From positions 1 through 47,941 of the forward strand of contig CALURT010000019.1 in the NCBI GenBank assembly GCA_944323245.1: 47,941 nucleotides of DNA, written 5' to 3'. The first letter of the stretch is position 1, and the number at the start of each line of letters is the position of its first letter. The stretch comes from an uncultured Bacteroidales bacterium. GTDB lineage: Bacteria; Bacteroidota; Bacteroidia; Bacteroidales; UBA932. Under the pieces are notes generated by a model that saw nothing but the letters and a program-made list of their open reading frames with translations, searched no databases and was not told the origin of the DNA. Positions 17,145-28,049 of the stretch are shown in pieces. The translations under genes and the position numbers were made by a program.

Positions 17145-20100
17145 ATGAAGTTAATCAGAACCATTACTGTAACTGCTTTGCTGCTTGCATGCCATTCATT
17201 GGCCATGTTTGCGCAGACCAGAGAAGTGTCAGGAACAGTTTTGGACAGTCAGAATCTTCCGGTTATCGGAGCGGCCGTAATAGTCGCAGACAGCCCGAAT
17301 GTCGGAGTCGTGACTGACAAAAACGGAGAATTCACGATCGATGTTCCTGAAGGAGAAGTTGTACTTGAGGTTTCCTGCCTCGGATATGCAACTCAGACCA
17401 TAACGGTCTCATCCACGCGTTCCAAAGTGAACGTTATCCTCGATGAGGACAATATGTTTCTTGAAGAGACAGTTGTCGTCGGCTACGGTACACAGAAAAA
17501 AGTGAACCTGACCGGAGCAATCTCTGTCATCGACGACAAGCAGATTTCCACCCGTCCGTCCCACAACATGATCACCATGCTTCAGGGTATGGTTCCGGGA
17601 CTCAACGTGTCCACGAGCTCAGGTAACCCGGGAAGCACCGGTAGCATGAACATCCGTGGTTTCACATCCATCAACAACTCCGATGCCGGCCCTATCGTGC
17701 TGATTGACGGGTCTATCGGAGACCTTGAAGATGTCAATCCGAATGATGTGGACAACATTTCCGTCATCAAGGACGCTTCAGCCGCTGCCGTATATGGCGC
17801 AAGGGCTGCATTCGGTGTCATCCTCGTCACCACAAAGAACGGAACCGACGATGACGGAAAGGCAAGGATCCGCTACAGCGGAAGATTCGGATGGGAAGAA
17901 CCGACAACCTCCACAGACTACGAGGACAGAGGTTACTGGTCCGTTTACACGCTCGACCTTTTCTGGAAGACCCAGGCAGCCGGTACTCCATATACCGGTT
18001 ACACCGAGAAGGACATGATGGAACTCCTTGCCCGCGTCAACGACGAGACCGAACATCCTGACCGTCCTTGGGTAGTACGGGAAGTCAGGAACGGCCGCGA
18101 GCAGTGGATTTACTACTGCAACACAGACTGGTACCATGAGATGTTCAACGACAGGCATCCTGTACAGCAGCACAACGTCTCCGTCAGCGGTGGCTCCAAG
18201 AACATCAAGTACTTCATTTCAAGCGGATATGACCGTCAGACAGGTATCATGAAACCTACCCCTGACGTATTCCAGAAGGTCAACCTCAGGGCAAAGATTG
18301 ATGCGAAGCTCAACAAGGTGATGTCCATCTCCAACAACTTCTCGTTCTATGACTCCGAATACTCATATATAGGTGTCGGAGATATCCAGGACGTGTTCCG
18401 CAACCTCAGGCATAATCCTGCGTCATTCCCTCTTTTCAACCCTGACGGTACCGGACTCTACACCAACCCTCTTATCGTGGGCGGAAACTACAACGTTGCC
18501 AACGGCCGGCAGATAGTCTTCCAGATGGGCAAGCACAAGAATTCCGAAAAGAAATTCAACATGACCAATACGACACAGCTCGTAATTGCCCCTATAGAAG
18601 AATTCAACGTCACGGCTGACTTTACCTACAGGAAAGTGCGCAGGGATGACATGCACCGTACGGTAAACATCCCTTATGGAATACGCCCGGGCGAAACATC
18701 CGCATATACGACAGGTGCCGGACTGAACAAACTCGAAGAAAGGTCAAGGAACTACACATGGCTGTCCGGGAACGTGTACGCCACATATACCGACACATAC
18801 AACGACGCACACAACCTGAAAGTGATGCTCGGTTTCAACGCGGAAACCTACAAGTACAAGAACATCACTGCAGTGGGGCAGAACATCTCCGATGAATACC
18901 TCAACGACCTTTCACTCGTGATTCCGGACGAAAGCGGCGCCACGATAACAAGCGTTTCCGGAGGTCAGAGCGAATATGCCCTCATGGGATTCTTCGGTCG
19001 TATAAACTACGACTACAAGGGACGTTATCTCGTCGAATTGGCCGGAAGGTACGACGGTTCTTCGCGTTTTGCAGCAGGACACCGCTGGGGATTATTCCCT
19101 TCAGGTTCTGCAGGATGGAGGATTTCCGAGGAACCTTTCTTCGCACCGGCAAGGAATGTGATCGACAACCTCAAGCTCCGCGCCTCTGTCGGAAGCCTCG
19201 GGAACCAGAATGTGGACAACTACGCATACATGCGCACCATTTCAATCAACACATTCAGTCACTACACATTCGGAGAAGGTTCAAACAGGGCCCAATATGC
19301 AAACATTTCCGCACCGAACTCCGATGCCCTTACATGGGAGACCACATACCAGTACAACCTCGGATTGGACATAGCCATGCTCAACAACAGGCTCGAATTC
19401 ACTGCCGAAGGCTACATCAGGGATACCAAGAACATGCTTGTCCAGGGTAACGCCCTTCCGAGCGTCTACGGAGCCGCTGCACCTAAAGAGAACTCGGCCG
19501 ACTTGCGTACCAGGGGCTATGAATTCTCCCTCAGATGGCGCGACGGGTTCAACCTTGCAGGCAAAGTCTTCAACTACAATGTAGGAGTCACCCTGAGCAA
19601 CTATGACTCATACATCACAAGATACGACAACAACCCTGACAAGCGTCTTACCGACTACTACGTAGGACAGAGGATCGGGGACATCTGGGGATTCGTAGTA
19701 GACGGACTTTTCCAGACAGATGAAGAGGCACAATACTACCAGAACAATGTCTGCGATGCCCTTACCTATATCGGAACGAATAGAATGCAGGGAGGATTCC
19801 TCGCAGGAGACCTCCGGTATGTCGACCTTGACAACAAGCAGGAAGGCCCTAACGGCATCAATGTCATTAGCCTCGGCAACAACACTGCCGACGACCCCGG
19901 CGACCGCAAGATCCTCGGGAACTCGCTCCCGAGTCTCCAGTACGGCTTCAACTTGGGCTTTGACTGGATGGGCATAGACATGTCCATATTCTTCCAGGGC
20001 GTGGGCAACCACTATTTCTATCCTCCTGGAATGAACATCGCTTTCTGGGGTTCATACTCCTACGCTTACTATACTGCATTCATGCCTCGGGACTTCATCA

Positions 20101-20489
20101 AGACGGTTTGGTCTGAAGACAACCCTGACGCATATTTCCCGAGACCTCGCGTCTACTCCTCGACAGGAGGCGAACTCGCCCCTGTCAACAGCAGGTATAT
20201 CCAGAACGTCAGATACCTCAGGCTGAAGAACTTCACGTTAGGATACACCCTGCCGGAGAGATGGACAAAGGCAATCTGCGTAGAAAAGATACGTTTCTAT
20301 TTTTCCGGAGAAAACCTTGCCTACTGGTCTCCTCTTAAGAAATACACGAAGTATCTGGATCCGGAATCCGCATACCGCAGGGTAACGGACAAGACCTCTA
20401 CGGGTATGTACACTAACTCGGACGCAAAGGACGCAGTAGCATATCCATGGCAGAAGACATTCATGTTTGGTATTGACATCACATTTTAA
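17145..20489 (+). CDS. SusC/RagA-family TonB-linked outer membrane receptor
   Basis: The 1114-residue protein has a signal peptide (1-23), a carboxypeptidase-regulatory-like domain (about 26-105), the typical VVVGYGTQKKVNLTGA segment, a plug (about 125-235) with DGSIGDLEDVNPNDVDNISVIKDASAAAVYGARA, and a long beta-barrel ending in FGIDITF. SusC proteins import large ligands in partnership with SusD. There is no N-terminal STN domain, so control through an adjacent sigma/anti-sigma pair is unlikely. The gene starts 53 bases after the phosphoesterase, with susD 19 bases downstream, consistent with a single transcript. Confidence 0.96.
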   Translation: MKLIRTITVTALLLACHSLAMFAQTREVSGTVLDSQNLPVIGAAVIVADSPNVGVVTDKNGEFTIDVPEGEVVLEVSCLGYATQTITVSSTRSKVNVILDEDNMFLEETVVVGYGTQKKVNLTGAISVIDDKQISTRPSHNMITMLQGMVPGLNVSTSSGNPGSTGSMNIRGFTSINNSDAGPIVLIDGSIGDLEDVNPNDVDNISVIKDASAAAVYGARAAFGVILVTTKNGTDDDGKARIRYSGRFGWEEPTTSTDYEDRGYWSVYTLDLFWKTQAAGTPYTGYTEKDMMELLARVNDETEHPDRPWVVREVRNGREQWIYYCNTDWYHEMFNDRHPVQQHNVSVSGGSKNIKYFISSGYDRQTGIMKPTPDVFQKVNLRAKIDAKLNKVMSISNNFSFYDSEYSYIGVGDIQDVFRNLRHNPASFPLFNPDGTGLYTNPLIVGGNYNVANGRQIVFQMGKHKNSEKKFNMTNTTQLVIAPIEEFNVTADFTYRKVRRDDMHRTVNIPYGIRPGETSAYTTGAGLNKLEERSRNYTWLSGNVYATYTDTYNDAHNLKVMLGFNAETYKYKNITAVGQNISDEYLNDLSLVIPDESGATITSVSGGQSEYALMGFFGRINYDYKGRYLVELAGRYDGSSRFAAGHRWGLFPSGSAGWRISEEPFFAPARNVIDNLKLRASVGSLGNQNVDNYAYMRTISINTFSHYTFGEGSNRAQYANISAPNSDALTWETTYQYNLGLDIAMLNNRLEFTAEGYIRDTKNMLVQGNALPSVYGAAAPKENSADLRTRGYEFSLRWRDGFNLAGKVFNYNVGVTLSNYDSYITRYDNNPDKRLTDYYVGQRIGDIWGFVVDGLFQTDEEAQYYQNNVCDALTYIGTNRMQGGFLAGDLRYVDLDNKQEGPNGINVISLGNNTADDPGDRKILGNSLPSLQYGFNLGFDWMGIDMSIFFQGVGNHYFYPPGMNIAFWGSYSYAYYTAFMPRDFIKTVWSEDNPDAYFPRPRVYSSTGGELAPVNSRYIQNVRYLRLKNFTLGYTLPERWTKAICVEKIRFYFSGENLAYWSPLKKYTKYLDPESAYRRVTDKTSTGMYTNSDAKDAVAYPWQKTFMFGIDITF

Positions 20490-20508
20490 TTGAAGGAGGA
20501 AACAGAAA

Positions 20509-22359
20509 ATGAAAAAACACATTTTGCCTTTGCTGGCTATCGTGATGGGGATTTCTTCCTGTGACTTCCTGGAAAGAACACCTAATGACAAACTCGTTCC
20601 GGAAAACTACTTCAGAAACGAGCAGGACTTTATCCTCTTTTCAAATTCTTTCTATGACAACCTGTTTGACAAGGAGCCTTATGAAAAGCAGTCCGACATC
20701 ATATTCCAGAAAGGCAACATCTCGGACGAGCTTCTCGGCGGCGTTGCAAGACAGGTGCCTACGGTGGCAGGCACAGGGGGCTGGTCATGGGGACAGCTGC
20801 GCAAGATAAATACAATGCTCGGCCACATGGACCAGTGCGATGACCCGGACGTCGTGAAAGAATATACCGGACTCGCCAGATTCTTCAGGGCGAGATTCTA
20901 CTATGAAAAAATAAAAAGATTCGGCGACGTGCCTTGGTACGACAAGGAACTCGGATCGAACGATCCTGACCTCTACAAGGCGCGCGATTCGAGGGAACTT
21001 ATAATGGGCCACATGATAGAGGACATTGATTTTGCCATCGACGCGCTTCCTGCCGAGGTAAGCACATACAGGGTGAACAAATGGGCTGCACTCATGCTGA
21101 AGGCTCAATTCTGTCTGTATGAAGGCACATACCGCAAGTACCACGAGCTTTCGTTTCAAGATGGCCGGACTGCAGAAGATTATCTGAGATTAGCTGCTGA
21201 AGCCGCAAAGAGAATCCTGACGGAAAGTCCGTACGATCTGGCTCCTGATTATGGAGAATTGTTCAGGGAAGTGGATGCGGATCCTAATGAATACATACTT
21301 GCAATCAAGATGGACCAGGCCCTGTCCTGTATCCACAACGCTACAGGCTATGCTTTGATGAACTCTGCCGGATGTCCGGGATTCTCAAAGAAATTCATTG
21401 ACAGCTTCCTCATGAAGGACGGAACATTCTTCTCATCGCAGGAGGGTTGGGAAACCATGTCCTTCGTGGATCAGATGGCAAACCGCGACCCGCGTCTCGG
21501 GATGATTACAAGACTTCCGAGTCACGTGAGAAGCAACTCCAAGGAAACTGTCTACGGACCGGACATTACGCTTACATCCACCGGCTTCCAGTATGACAAG
21601 TTCGTGATGGACCCGATGTACGAGTCTGCGGAAAGGGCCGACATGTCCTTTAACGACATGCCTGTGTACAGGTTTGCGGAAGCGCATCTTATTTATGCGG
21701 AAGCCCGTGCCGAACTCGGGGAATTCACCCAGGAGGATGCCGACATGTCGATCAACAAACTCCGCACAAGAGCAGGAATGCCTCCAATGACTGTGGCGAG
21801 CCTGACGGTTGACCCGTTCCTCGTATCCGAAGACTACGGCTACACCAACCTCGCCAAATGCAACCCGTCAAATCTTGCCGTCATCCTTGAAATCCGCAGG
21901 GAAAGGACGATCGAATTGGTTATGGAGGCTAGCACAAGGTGGGATGACATCGTAAGATGGAAAGAGGGCAAATGCTATGAACAGCCTCTCTACGGAATGT
22001 ATTTTACCGGCCCCGGACCTTATGACCTTACAGGAGACGGAGTTGCCGACGTGTACCTCTATGACACATCAACCCCGCCGGCATATGGCGAAGATGTCAC
22101 CTTCATCCAGATTCAGGAAATCACGATAGACGGACACTATGTCCCTTATTCCGACGGTATAGTCCTGAGTGAAGGCAACAGTGGATATGTGGACATGCAC
22201 AGGACAAAGACCCGTTCTTTCGACGAAAACAGGGACTATCTCTATCCGATACCGCTCGGTGACCGTGACCTGAACCGTAATCTGACGCAGAATCCTGGAT
22301 GGGTTGACGGCCTCGACACGGGATATTCCGACGGAGATGTTGACAATGGAATGAATTAA
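20509..22359 (+). CDS. SusD/RagB-family nutrient-binding lipoprotein
   Basis: A 616-residue protein with lipobox ending at C18 (ISSC), the SusD N-terminal hallmark FLERTPNDKLVPENYF, TPR-like helices with YLRLAAEAAKRIL, and the C-terminal LYPIPLGDRDLNRNLTQNPGW typical of the family. SusD lids the SusC barrel and captures oligosaccharide at the cell surface. The GGVARQVPTVAG and FMKDGTFFSSQ regions are ordinary family variation. The specificity cannot be predicted. Confidence 0.95.
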   Translation: MKKHILPLLAIVMGISSCDFLERTPNDKLVPENYFRNEQDFILFSNSFYDNLFDKEPYEKQSDIIFQKGNISDELLGGVARQVPTVAGTGGWSWGQLRKINTMLGHMDQCDDPDVVKEYTGLARFFRARFYYEKIKRFGDVPWYDKELGSNDPDLYKARDSRELIMGHMIEDIDFAIDALPAEVSTYRVNKWAALMLKAQFCLYEGTYRKYHELSFQDGRTAEDYLRLAAEAAKRILTESPYDLAPDYGELFREVDADPNEYILAIKMDQALSCIHNATGYALMNSAGCPGFSKKFIDSFLMKDGTFFSSQEGWETMSFVDQMANRDPRLGMITRLPSHVRSNSKETVYGPDITLTSTGFQYDKFVMDPMYESAERADMSFNDMPVYRFAEAHLIYAEARAELGEFTQEDADMSINKLRTRAGMPPMTVASLTVDPFLVSEDYGYTNLAKCNPSNLAVILEIRRERTIELVMEASTRWDDIVRWKEGKCYEQPLYGMYFTGPGPYDLTGDGVADVYLYDTSTPPAYGEDVTFIQIQEITIDGHYVPYSDGIVLSEGNSGYVDMHRTKTRSFDENRDYLYPIPLGDRDLNRNLTQNPGWVDGLDTGYSDGDVDNGMN

Positions 22360-22369
22360 ACTATCGAAC

Positions 22370-25333
22370 ATGAAACTATTGAATAAAATATCAAGTTACG
22401 TTGCCATTACCATGGCCGTAGCTGCAATCTTCGGATGCCAGCCTGAAGAACTTGTCGGGCCTGATGCACTGATGTCCGAGTCGAGCCTGACCTTTGAGGC
22501 AAAGGACGCAGAACCGCAGACTTTCATGGTAGCCTCCGATGATGACTGGATCATCGACGTGGCTGACGACTGGATTACCGTCAGCCCGATGTCCGGTTCG
22601 CAGACAATGGACGTGACGGTCTCAGTGACCGACAATGTCGAGAACGGCGTCGTTGCCGCCCCGCGGCAGGGCACTGTCACAATCCTGAACAACAGGGGCT
22701 ACTCCGTAAAGACCATAATATACCAGAAGGGTGACAACTATCTCGGAGTCGAAGAGATGACCCTGACTGAAGTCTATGCCCTCGAAGACGGGAAATTTGC
22801 AAAGGTCCCTGAAGCGCAGGTTGTCGCCCTGACATCAGAAGGATTTGTCGTATCCGACAACGGGGCTTCGATGTATGTGACCTCGGATGCCGACGTGAAA
22901 CTCGGCTCGACTGTCTATCTTGCAGGAGAAAAATGCACGCTCAACGGACTCGCTTCCCTCAATGCCGGGGAAGTGACCGTCGAATCCGAACCTGAGGGCG
23001 AAATGACATATCCGCCTGCAGTAGATCTCATTTCCAACATCAGCAAGGCTGAAGAAGACAAGGTCTTCTATGTGAGCACTACTGCCGGCATCCTCGGAAG
23101 GGATCTCTACTACGACAACGCCTCTGTTTCAGTCACCCTGCTCGACCCGAAAGCCGGTGGGGAGATAGACTTGGATGCAGTCAACATGCACAACATAGCG
23201 ATTGAAGCGTATGTCGTCGGCTATGAAGACAATACCGTGACTCTCGCAGTAACGTCAGTTGAGGACCAGGGCATCAACGAGAACCTTGAAGCATATTTCT
23301 ATGATGACTTCTCCTGGATGAAACCTTTCGTTGCAGCTGCAGCTGAAGATCCTTATAATGTAAAAATAGACGACTCGGTAGGTGACGACAATGCGAGCGG
23401 AGAAGCGCCTAACCTCAGGACCAAGGCGGGCCTTGAAAATTTGCTCGACGAATTTCTTGCCAGGGGCTATGAGGACCTCAACCAGTCCGCAAAAGTCATT
23501 TATCCGCAGAAATACTACTGGAAATTCGGAAAGACCGACAATCATGGCGGCCTGAGACTTCCGCAGATTGAATTCAAGGGCAGCGAACAAGTGAACGCCA
23601 ACCTGACATTCGACTGGGCGGCCCACATGACCGGCAGCGGAAATATCGATGATGTCCAGTTGGTAGTGGAAATCGAAGAAGGTACCGGACTTTTCGAAAA
23701 CGGCACCAACATCAGCGACCCTATGTACACTACCCAAACCAAGGGCAACCTCGAATGGCAACACGCCGAAGTGCTCATCAAGGGAGCAAGCAACAACACG
23801 AGGATTGCCATCCGGCCTCTCAACTTCAATAACGCGGAACCTGACCAGCAGAGATTCCACCTTGACAACATCAAGATCAAGGACACCGGAATACCATACG
23901 TTGACCCGGTATATGCCAACATCACCCTTTCTGACGAAGTCGTGACCTTTGAGGGAACTCCTGGCGATCCTGTTACCATCAAGATCAAGTCCGACAACAG
24001 CTGGACCCTTACCAAAGGACAGGATACCGACTGGTTCTCGCTTGATGTCATGAGCGGTGCTGCAAACGAGGAAACCGATGTGACCATCACATGCCAGCCA
24101 AGCACGAGCATAAATCTGCGCCACGGGGTCATCACCCTGCAGTCTGCTGATACAAGGAAGAACATCCATGTAGTACAGTCTGCCGCAGGCGGACAGCTCG
24201 CACCGCTTATCAGCGTCGTGGGTGGCAATTCCCGTTCATTTGAAGCCCTGCCGTCCAGCTATACGGTACAAGTGCAGTCGAATGTGCCTGTCCAGACAAA
24301 GGTATCGGATGATGCCACATCATGGCTTTCTGTTGCCCCTGTCACGACACGCTCCATTGTCGAGACTCTGAACTACACGGTTACCGTGACGCAGCAGAAC
24401 TGGGAACAGACACCAAGAACTGGCACCATAACCTTCTACAATGAGGATGAAGGCCTTGAATCCATACTTACCGTCACGCAAGAAGCCTTTGTGCCGGTAG
24501 TGGAAACCGCTGCACAGTATTGGATAAGAGGCGATGCCGGTATAAGCACTATTCCGGTAACTACCAATACTGAATTCAATGCTGAAGTTACAAACGGCAG
24601 TGATTGGTTGTCGACGTCAAGTTCGCATACAATCGAATCTCCGGACATCACTCTTATCGTGTCATCCGCCAACAGCACCGGAGCATGGAGAACAGCCACT
24701 CTCCGTCTTTATAATACGTCTGCAAACTTTGAAAAGACAATAACGATAGTGCAGTCAGTTGCCGGGACAGTTTGGTCTGATGACTTCGAGTGGCTCAAGC
24801 CATGGGCAGATGCAAGCGAAGTAGAACAGACCGTTGAGACTGATAATTTAGGAGCCACAGCAACGGGACTTGGCTCATGCGTATACAACGGAGTAAGTGC
24901 CCAACAGGCCCTCACTGATATTGGGTATGAACTTATCTACAGCGGTTCAAGCCTGAGGACTTATTTGCAGCCGAACTATCTTAAATTCGGACGTACAGGA
25001 GACCAAGGTGGTATTGTGCTTCCAACAAATGTCCTATACCCGTCAGGAACATACGAACTAACGTTCGACTGGTGTCCGATGAGGCAGGGCAGCGGAAAAC
25101 TTGACCCAGTAAATCTGATTGTCGTCGTGAACAACGGCGGTTCTGAACAGACCTTTGAAGTTCCGACCCACGGTTGGGAAAACGGTCATAAGTTGGAATG
25201 GATACATGCTTCCGTTGACCTGTCATCAGCCACAATTAACGAGAACACTACCATTACTATCAAACAGAAAGAATGGGGTGTAAGCACGGCAAATCGCTGG
25301 TTCCTTGACAACGTGAAAATTGTCAGGAAGTAA
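22370..25333 (+). CDS. surface lipoprotein with four BACON-like domains and duplicated C-type module
   Basis: The 987-residue lipoprotein (C23) occupies the SusE/SusF-like position. I read these modules in order: BACON 1 (about 35-118), an OB-like beta module (125-200), a beta-sandwich-like module A (about 312-505), BACON-like 2, 3 and 4 (about 520-800) and module B (about 804-987). Modules A and B are related, sharing DDFxWxKP, Y(Y/L)KFG(K/R)T-x-x-(H/Q)GG-(L/I)-x-LP, FDW and LDNxKI. BACON domains often carry carbohydrate or mucin-binding roles, so this is likely a surface glycan-binding protein. A terminator follows it, before GH89. Confidence 0.85.
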   Translation: MKLLNKISSYVAITMAVAAIFGCQPEELVGPDALMSESSLTFEAKDAEPQTFMVASDDDWIIDVADDWITVSPMSGSQTMDVTVSVTDNVENGVVAAPRQGTVTILNNRGYSVKTIIYQKGDNYLGVEEMTLTEVYALEDGKFAKVPEAQVVALTSEGFVVSDNGASMYVTSDADVKLGSTVYLAGEKCTLNGLASLNAGEVTVESEPEGEMTYPPAVDLISNISKAEEDKVFYVSTTAGILGRDLYYDNASVSVTLLDPKAGGEIDLDAVNMHNIAIEAYVVGYEDNTVTLAVTSVEDQGINENLEAYFYDDFSWMKPFVAAAAEDPYNVKIDDSVGDDNASGEAPNLRTKAGLENLLDEFLARGYEDLNQSAKVIYPQKYYWKFGKTDNHGGLRLPQIEFKGSEQVNANLTFDWAAHMTGSGNIDDVQLVVEIEEGTGLFENGTNISDPMYTTQTKGNLEWQHAEVLIKGASNNTRIAIRPLNFNNAEPDQQRFHLDNIKIKDTGIPYVDPVYANITLSDEVVTFEGTPGDPVTIKIKSDNSWTLTKGQDTDWFSLDVMSGAANEETDVTITCQPSTSINLRHGVITLQSADTRKNIHVVQSAAGGQLAPLISVVGGNSRSFEALPSSYTVQVQSNVPVQTKVSDDATSWLSVAPVTTRSIVETLNYTVTVTQQNWEQTPRTGTITFYNEDEGLESILTVTQEAFVPVVETAAQYWIRGDAGISTIPVTTNTEFNAEVTNGSDWLSTSSSHTIESPDITLIVSSANSTGAWRTATLRLYNTSANFEKTITIVQSVAGTVWSDDFEWLKPWADASEVEQTVETDNLGATATGLGSCVYNGVSAQQALTDIGYELIYSGSSLRTYLQPNYLKFGRTGDQGGIVLPTNVLYPSGTYELTFDWCPMRQGSGKLDPVNLIVVVNNGGSEQTFEVPTHGWENGHKLEWIHASVDLSSATINENTTITIKQKEWGVSTANRWFLDNVKIVRK

Positions 25334-25358
25334 TTTTGCCTGCGGCAATACATTATCG

Positions 25359-25390
25359 GGGTTTGGCCGGACTTTCGGCCAAACCCTTTT
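25359..25390 (+). terminator. intrinsic terminator between lipoprotein gene and GH89
   Basis: A perfect 11-bp stem (25359-25369 with 25376-25386, loop of six bases), GGGTTTGGCCG/CGGCCAAACCC, is followed by TTTT. It sits 26 bases past the lipoprotein stop and 47 bases before the GH89 start, so most transcripts from the phosphoesterase-SusCD promoter could end here. Confidence 0.85.
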
Positions 25391-25436
25391 AAATGTCGTC
25401 CCGACAGCAGAACGATAACAATATAAACACCTTTTT

Positions 25437-28049
25437 ATGAAACACATCCCGCTTATCCTCACGCTCTTCCTGACCTGCGTCCTGTATGGCTGCGCAGACG
25501 GGACATCCTCAAAGGAAACCGCCGGTGCAGAAGCTGTAATCAGACGCACATTCGGCACATTCCCCGAAGCCCTCGAACTGAGGCTCGTCGCCAAGACCGG
25601 GGACTGCGACAGTTACACCTACGAATCCACATCAGACAGCATCATCGTGACGGGGACTTCGCCTGTCGCCCTCTGCAAGGGCTTCTACGACTACATCCAT
25701 GACAACGGCTTCGGCATCGTCTCGTGGACAGGGAACCGTCTCGACCTCCCGGACAGCCTTCCTACAGTCCAACGGACGGAAACCGTCTCACCGTTCGCCC
25801 ACCACCTCTACGACAACGTCTGCACTTTCGGCTACACCTATCCCCTCTGGACCTGGGAACAGTGGGAACGTGAAATAGACTGGATGGCAATGCACGGCTT
25901 CGACATGCCCCTCGCCCCGATAGCCGGAGAGGCGATATTCGCCAGAGTATGGCGGAAAATGGGACTTTCCGACGAGGAAATCAACGAATATTTCACAAGT
26001 CCGCTCCATCTGCCGTGGATGCGCATGGGCAACATGACCGCAGTCGGCGGAGGCCTCGGATCAGACTGGCAGGAAAGCCAGATTGCCCTGCAGCACAAAA
26101 TACTGGACAGGATGCACTCACTCGGAATGACCCCGGTATTCCAGGGCTTCGCAGGATTCGTTCCGAAGGCGATGAAAGAACATTTTCCTGAAATAAACCT
26201 GACGGAAACCAAATGGTCCGGGTTGAAAAGCTACATGCTTTCTCCGCTTGACAGCCTTTTTTCTGTCATCGGCACCGAATACATAAAGGAGTGGGAAAAG
26301 GAATTTGGAAAAGGGGAATACTACCTCATAGACAGTTTCAACGAGATGGACATCCCTTTCGGCCCGAAAGGCAGCAAGGCACGGTACGAGACACTACAGA
26401 CTTACGGCAGGACAGTCTATGAATCCGTAAAGGCAGCAAATCCCGACGCCGTATGGGTAATGCAGGGCTGGATGTTCGGGCATAACCGAGGAATATGGGA
26501 CAAGGAAAGCGTGCGTGCTCTGCTGAGCGGCGTACCTGACGACAAGATGATGATAATTGACCTCGCCGTGGACTTCAACGAGTACGTGTGGAAGAATGAA
26601 ACCAGTTGGGACTATCTTGACGGAATGTACGGCAAACAATGGATTTGGAGCACAGTGCCGAATTTCGGCGGCAGGAACACCCTGAACGGTCCTGTTGACT
26701 TCTATCTCAACGGTCATCTTGAGGCCCTCGGTTCGGAGAACAAAGGGTCGTTGAAAGGCTACGGCACTTCTCCGGAAGGGGTCGAGAACAATGAAATCAT
26801 CTACGAACTGATTTCAGCCGCAGGCTGGTCGGACTCGGAGCAGGATGTGGACGAATTTCTTGCAAAATATTCTGCCGCAAGGTACGGGACAGCCACGGAA
26901 GGCGTCCTCAATTTCTGGAAAGAGATGCGCCAGTCGGCATACTGCAACTTCACCAACAATGCCAAATTCCTTTGGCAGCAGCGTCCGGCCTATCACAGGC
27001 TTGAGACCATGAATGTGAACGGGCACTATTTCAAGGCCATTGAAGACTTCCTTTCGGACTATGACACATTGAAGGACAATGAATTGTACCGCACGGACGC
27101 AATCCAGTATGCTGCCCTGTACATCGCCGCAAAGGCGGACTACGTGTTCAAGGCAGCCAACTGGGCCATGGCGGCAGGGGACATTGAAAAGGCTCGCAGC
27201 CTGCAGAAACTCCTCGACACCATGCTCCTCGATACGGACAGGCTGCTGGAGTCACACCCTCTGTTCAGGCTTCAGCGGTGGTTCGACTTTGCGGAAAATT
27301 CGGGGACAAGCGATACCGAAAGGATGACCTTCAAGAGGGAGACGAGGAAACTGCTGTCCACATGGGCAGGCGGTCCGTCCCTCGGAGACTATTCGGCAAG
27401 GGTGTGGTCCGGGCTCATCAGGGATTATTATGCGCCTCGCCTCAGGCATTATTTTGAGGGTGCGCTGAAAGGCGAACATGTCGACATGCTGGCATACGAC
27501 CGCAGTTTCCATTTCGGGGACACCCCTGTCGGGGAAATTACGGAGACTCAAATGAAACTATCTGAAATCAAGCCGTTTGACTCCCCGGTCGAAGCCGGAA
27601 TAGAACTGGTAAAGAAGTATTCCGGAATCGTGTATGAGGACGGCTCGTCATCCATAACTGACGGGCAGGACGGCGAAATCGCCGAATGGAACTGCCATGC
27701 GCCTAAGGACGGAATCACATGGTGGTGTCCGCAGGACATGGCCGGAAAGACAAAGAAACGCCTTTACATGACTGTTTCAGGAAAAGATTTTGCCGGGATG
27801 TCAGGACTGGCTTTTTCCGGCACAAGGGGCGGGGACGCGAAGATTTCAAGGGTGGAAGTCCGTTCCGGACGCACTGATGCTGCCCGTATCCTGATTAAAA
27901 AGGATGTGGACATTCCTGTCGGGAACGGGAAGTCGGGCAAGTTCGCCTTCAATCTGCATGAGCCTGCCGAAGGACTTGAAAGGGAGGCCGTAATCTATGT
28001 GACAATCGAGGGCAGTCCCGACACTTGGGGCACAATCTCCTTCTATTGA
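25437..28049 (+). CDS. alpha-N-acetylglucosaminidase, glycoside hydrolase family 89
   Basis: The 870-residue lipoprotein (lipobox C19) matches GH89/NAGLU throughout. It has an N-terminal small domain, then the hallmark WTWEQWEREIDWMAMHGFDMPLA (about 140-162) and a (beta/alpha) barrel. Likely catalytic glutamates are E303 in DSFNEMD (acid/base) and E447 in TSPEGVENNE (nucleophile), corresponding in motif to the two glutamates of human NAGLU. A C-terminal extension of about 190 residues follows. The enzyme removes terminal alpha-GlcNAc, as on mucin class III or heparan-type glycans, or glycerol-linked alpha-GlcNAc. It is exported and probably surface- or periplasm-located. Confidence 0.95.
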   Translation: MKHIPLILTLFLTCVLYGCADGTSSKETAGAEAVIRRTFGTFPEALELRLVAKTGDCDSYTYESTSDSIIVTGTSPVALCKGFYDYIHDNGFGIVSWTGNRLDLPDSLPTVQRTETVSPFAHHLYDNVCTFGYTYPLWTWEQWEREIDWMAMHGFDMPLAPIAGEAIFARVWRKMGLSDEEINEYFTSPLHLPWMRMGNMTAVGGGLGSDWQESQIALQHKILDRMHSLGMTPVFQGFAGFVPKAMKEHFPEINLTETKWSGLKSYMLSPLDSLFSVIGTEYIKEWEKEFGKGEYYLIDSFNEMDIPFGPKGSKARYETLQTYGRTVYESVKAANPDAVWVMQGWMFGHNRGIWDKESVRALLSGVPDDKMMIIDLAVDFNEYVWKNETSWDYLDGMYGKQWIWSTVPNFGGRNTLNGPVDFYLNGHLEALGSENKGSLKGYGTSPEGVENNEIIYELISAAGWSDSEQDVDEFLAKYSAARYGTATEGVLNFWKEMRQSAYCNFTNNAKFLWQQRPAYHRLETMNVNGHYFKAIEDFLSDYDTLKDNELYRTDAIQYAALYIAAKADYVFKAANWAMAAGDIEKARSLQKLLDTMLLDTDRLLESHPLFRLQRWFDFAENSGTSDTERMTFKRETRKLLSTWAGGPSLGDYSARVWSGLIRDYYAPRLRHYFEGALKGEHVDMLAYDRSFHFGDTPVGEITETQMKLSEIKPFDSPVEAGIELVKKYSGIVYEDGSSSITDGQDGEIAEWNCHAPKDGITWWCPQDMAGKTKKRLYMTVSGKDFAGMSGLAFSGTRGGDAKISRVEVRSGRTDAARILIKKDVDIPVGNGKSGKFAFNLHEPAEGLEREAVIYVTIEGSPDTWGTISFY

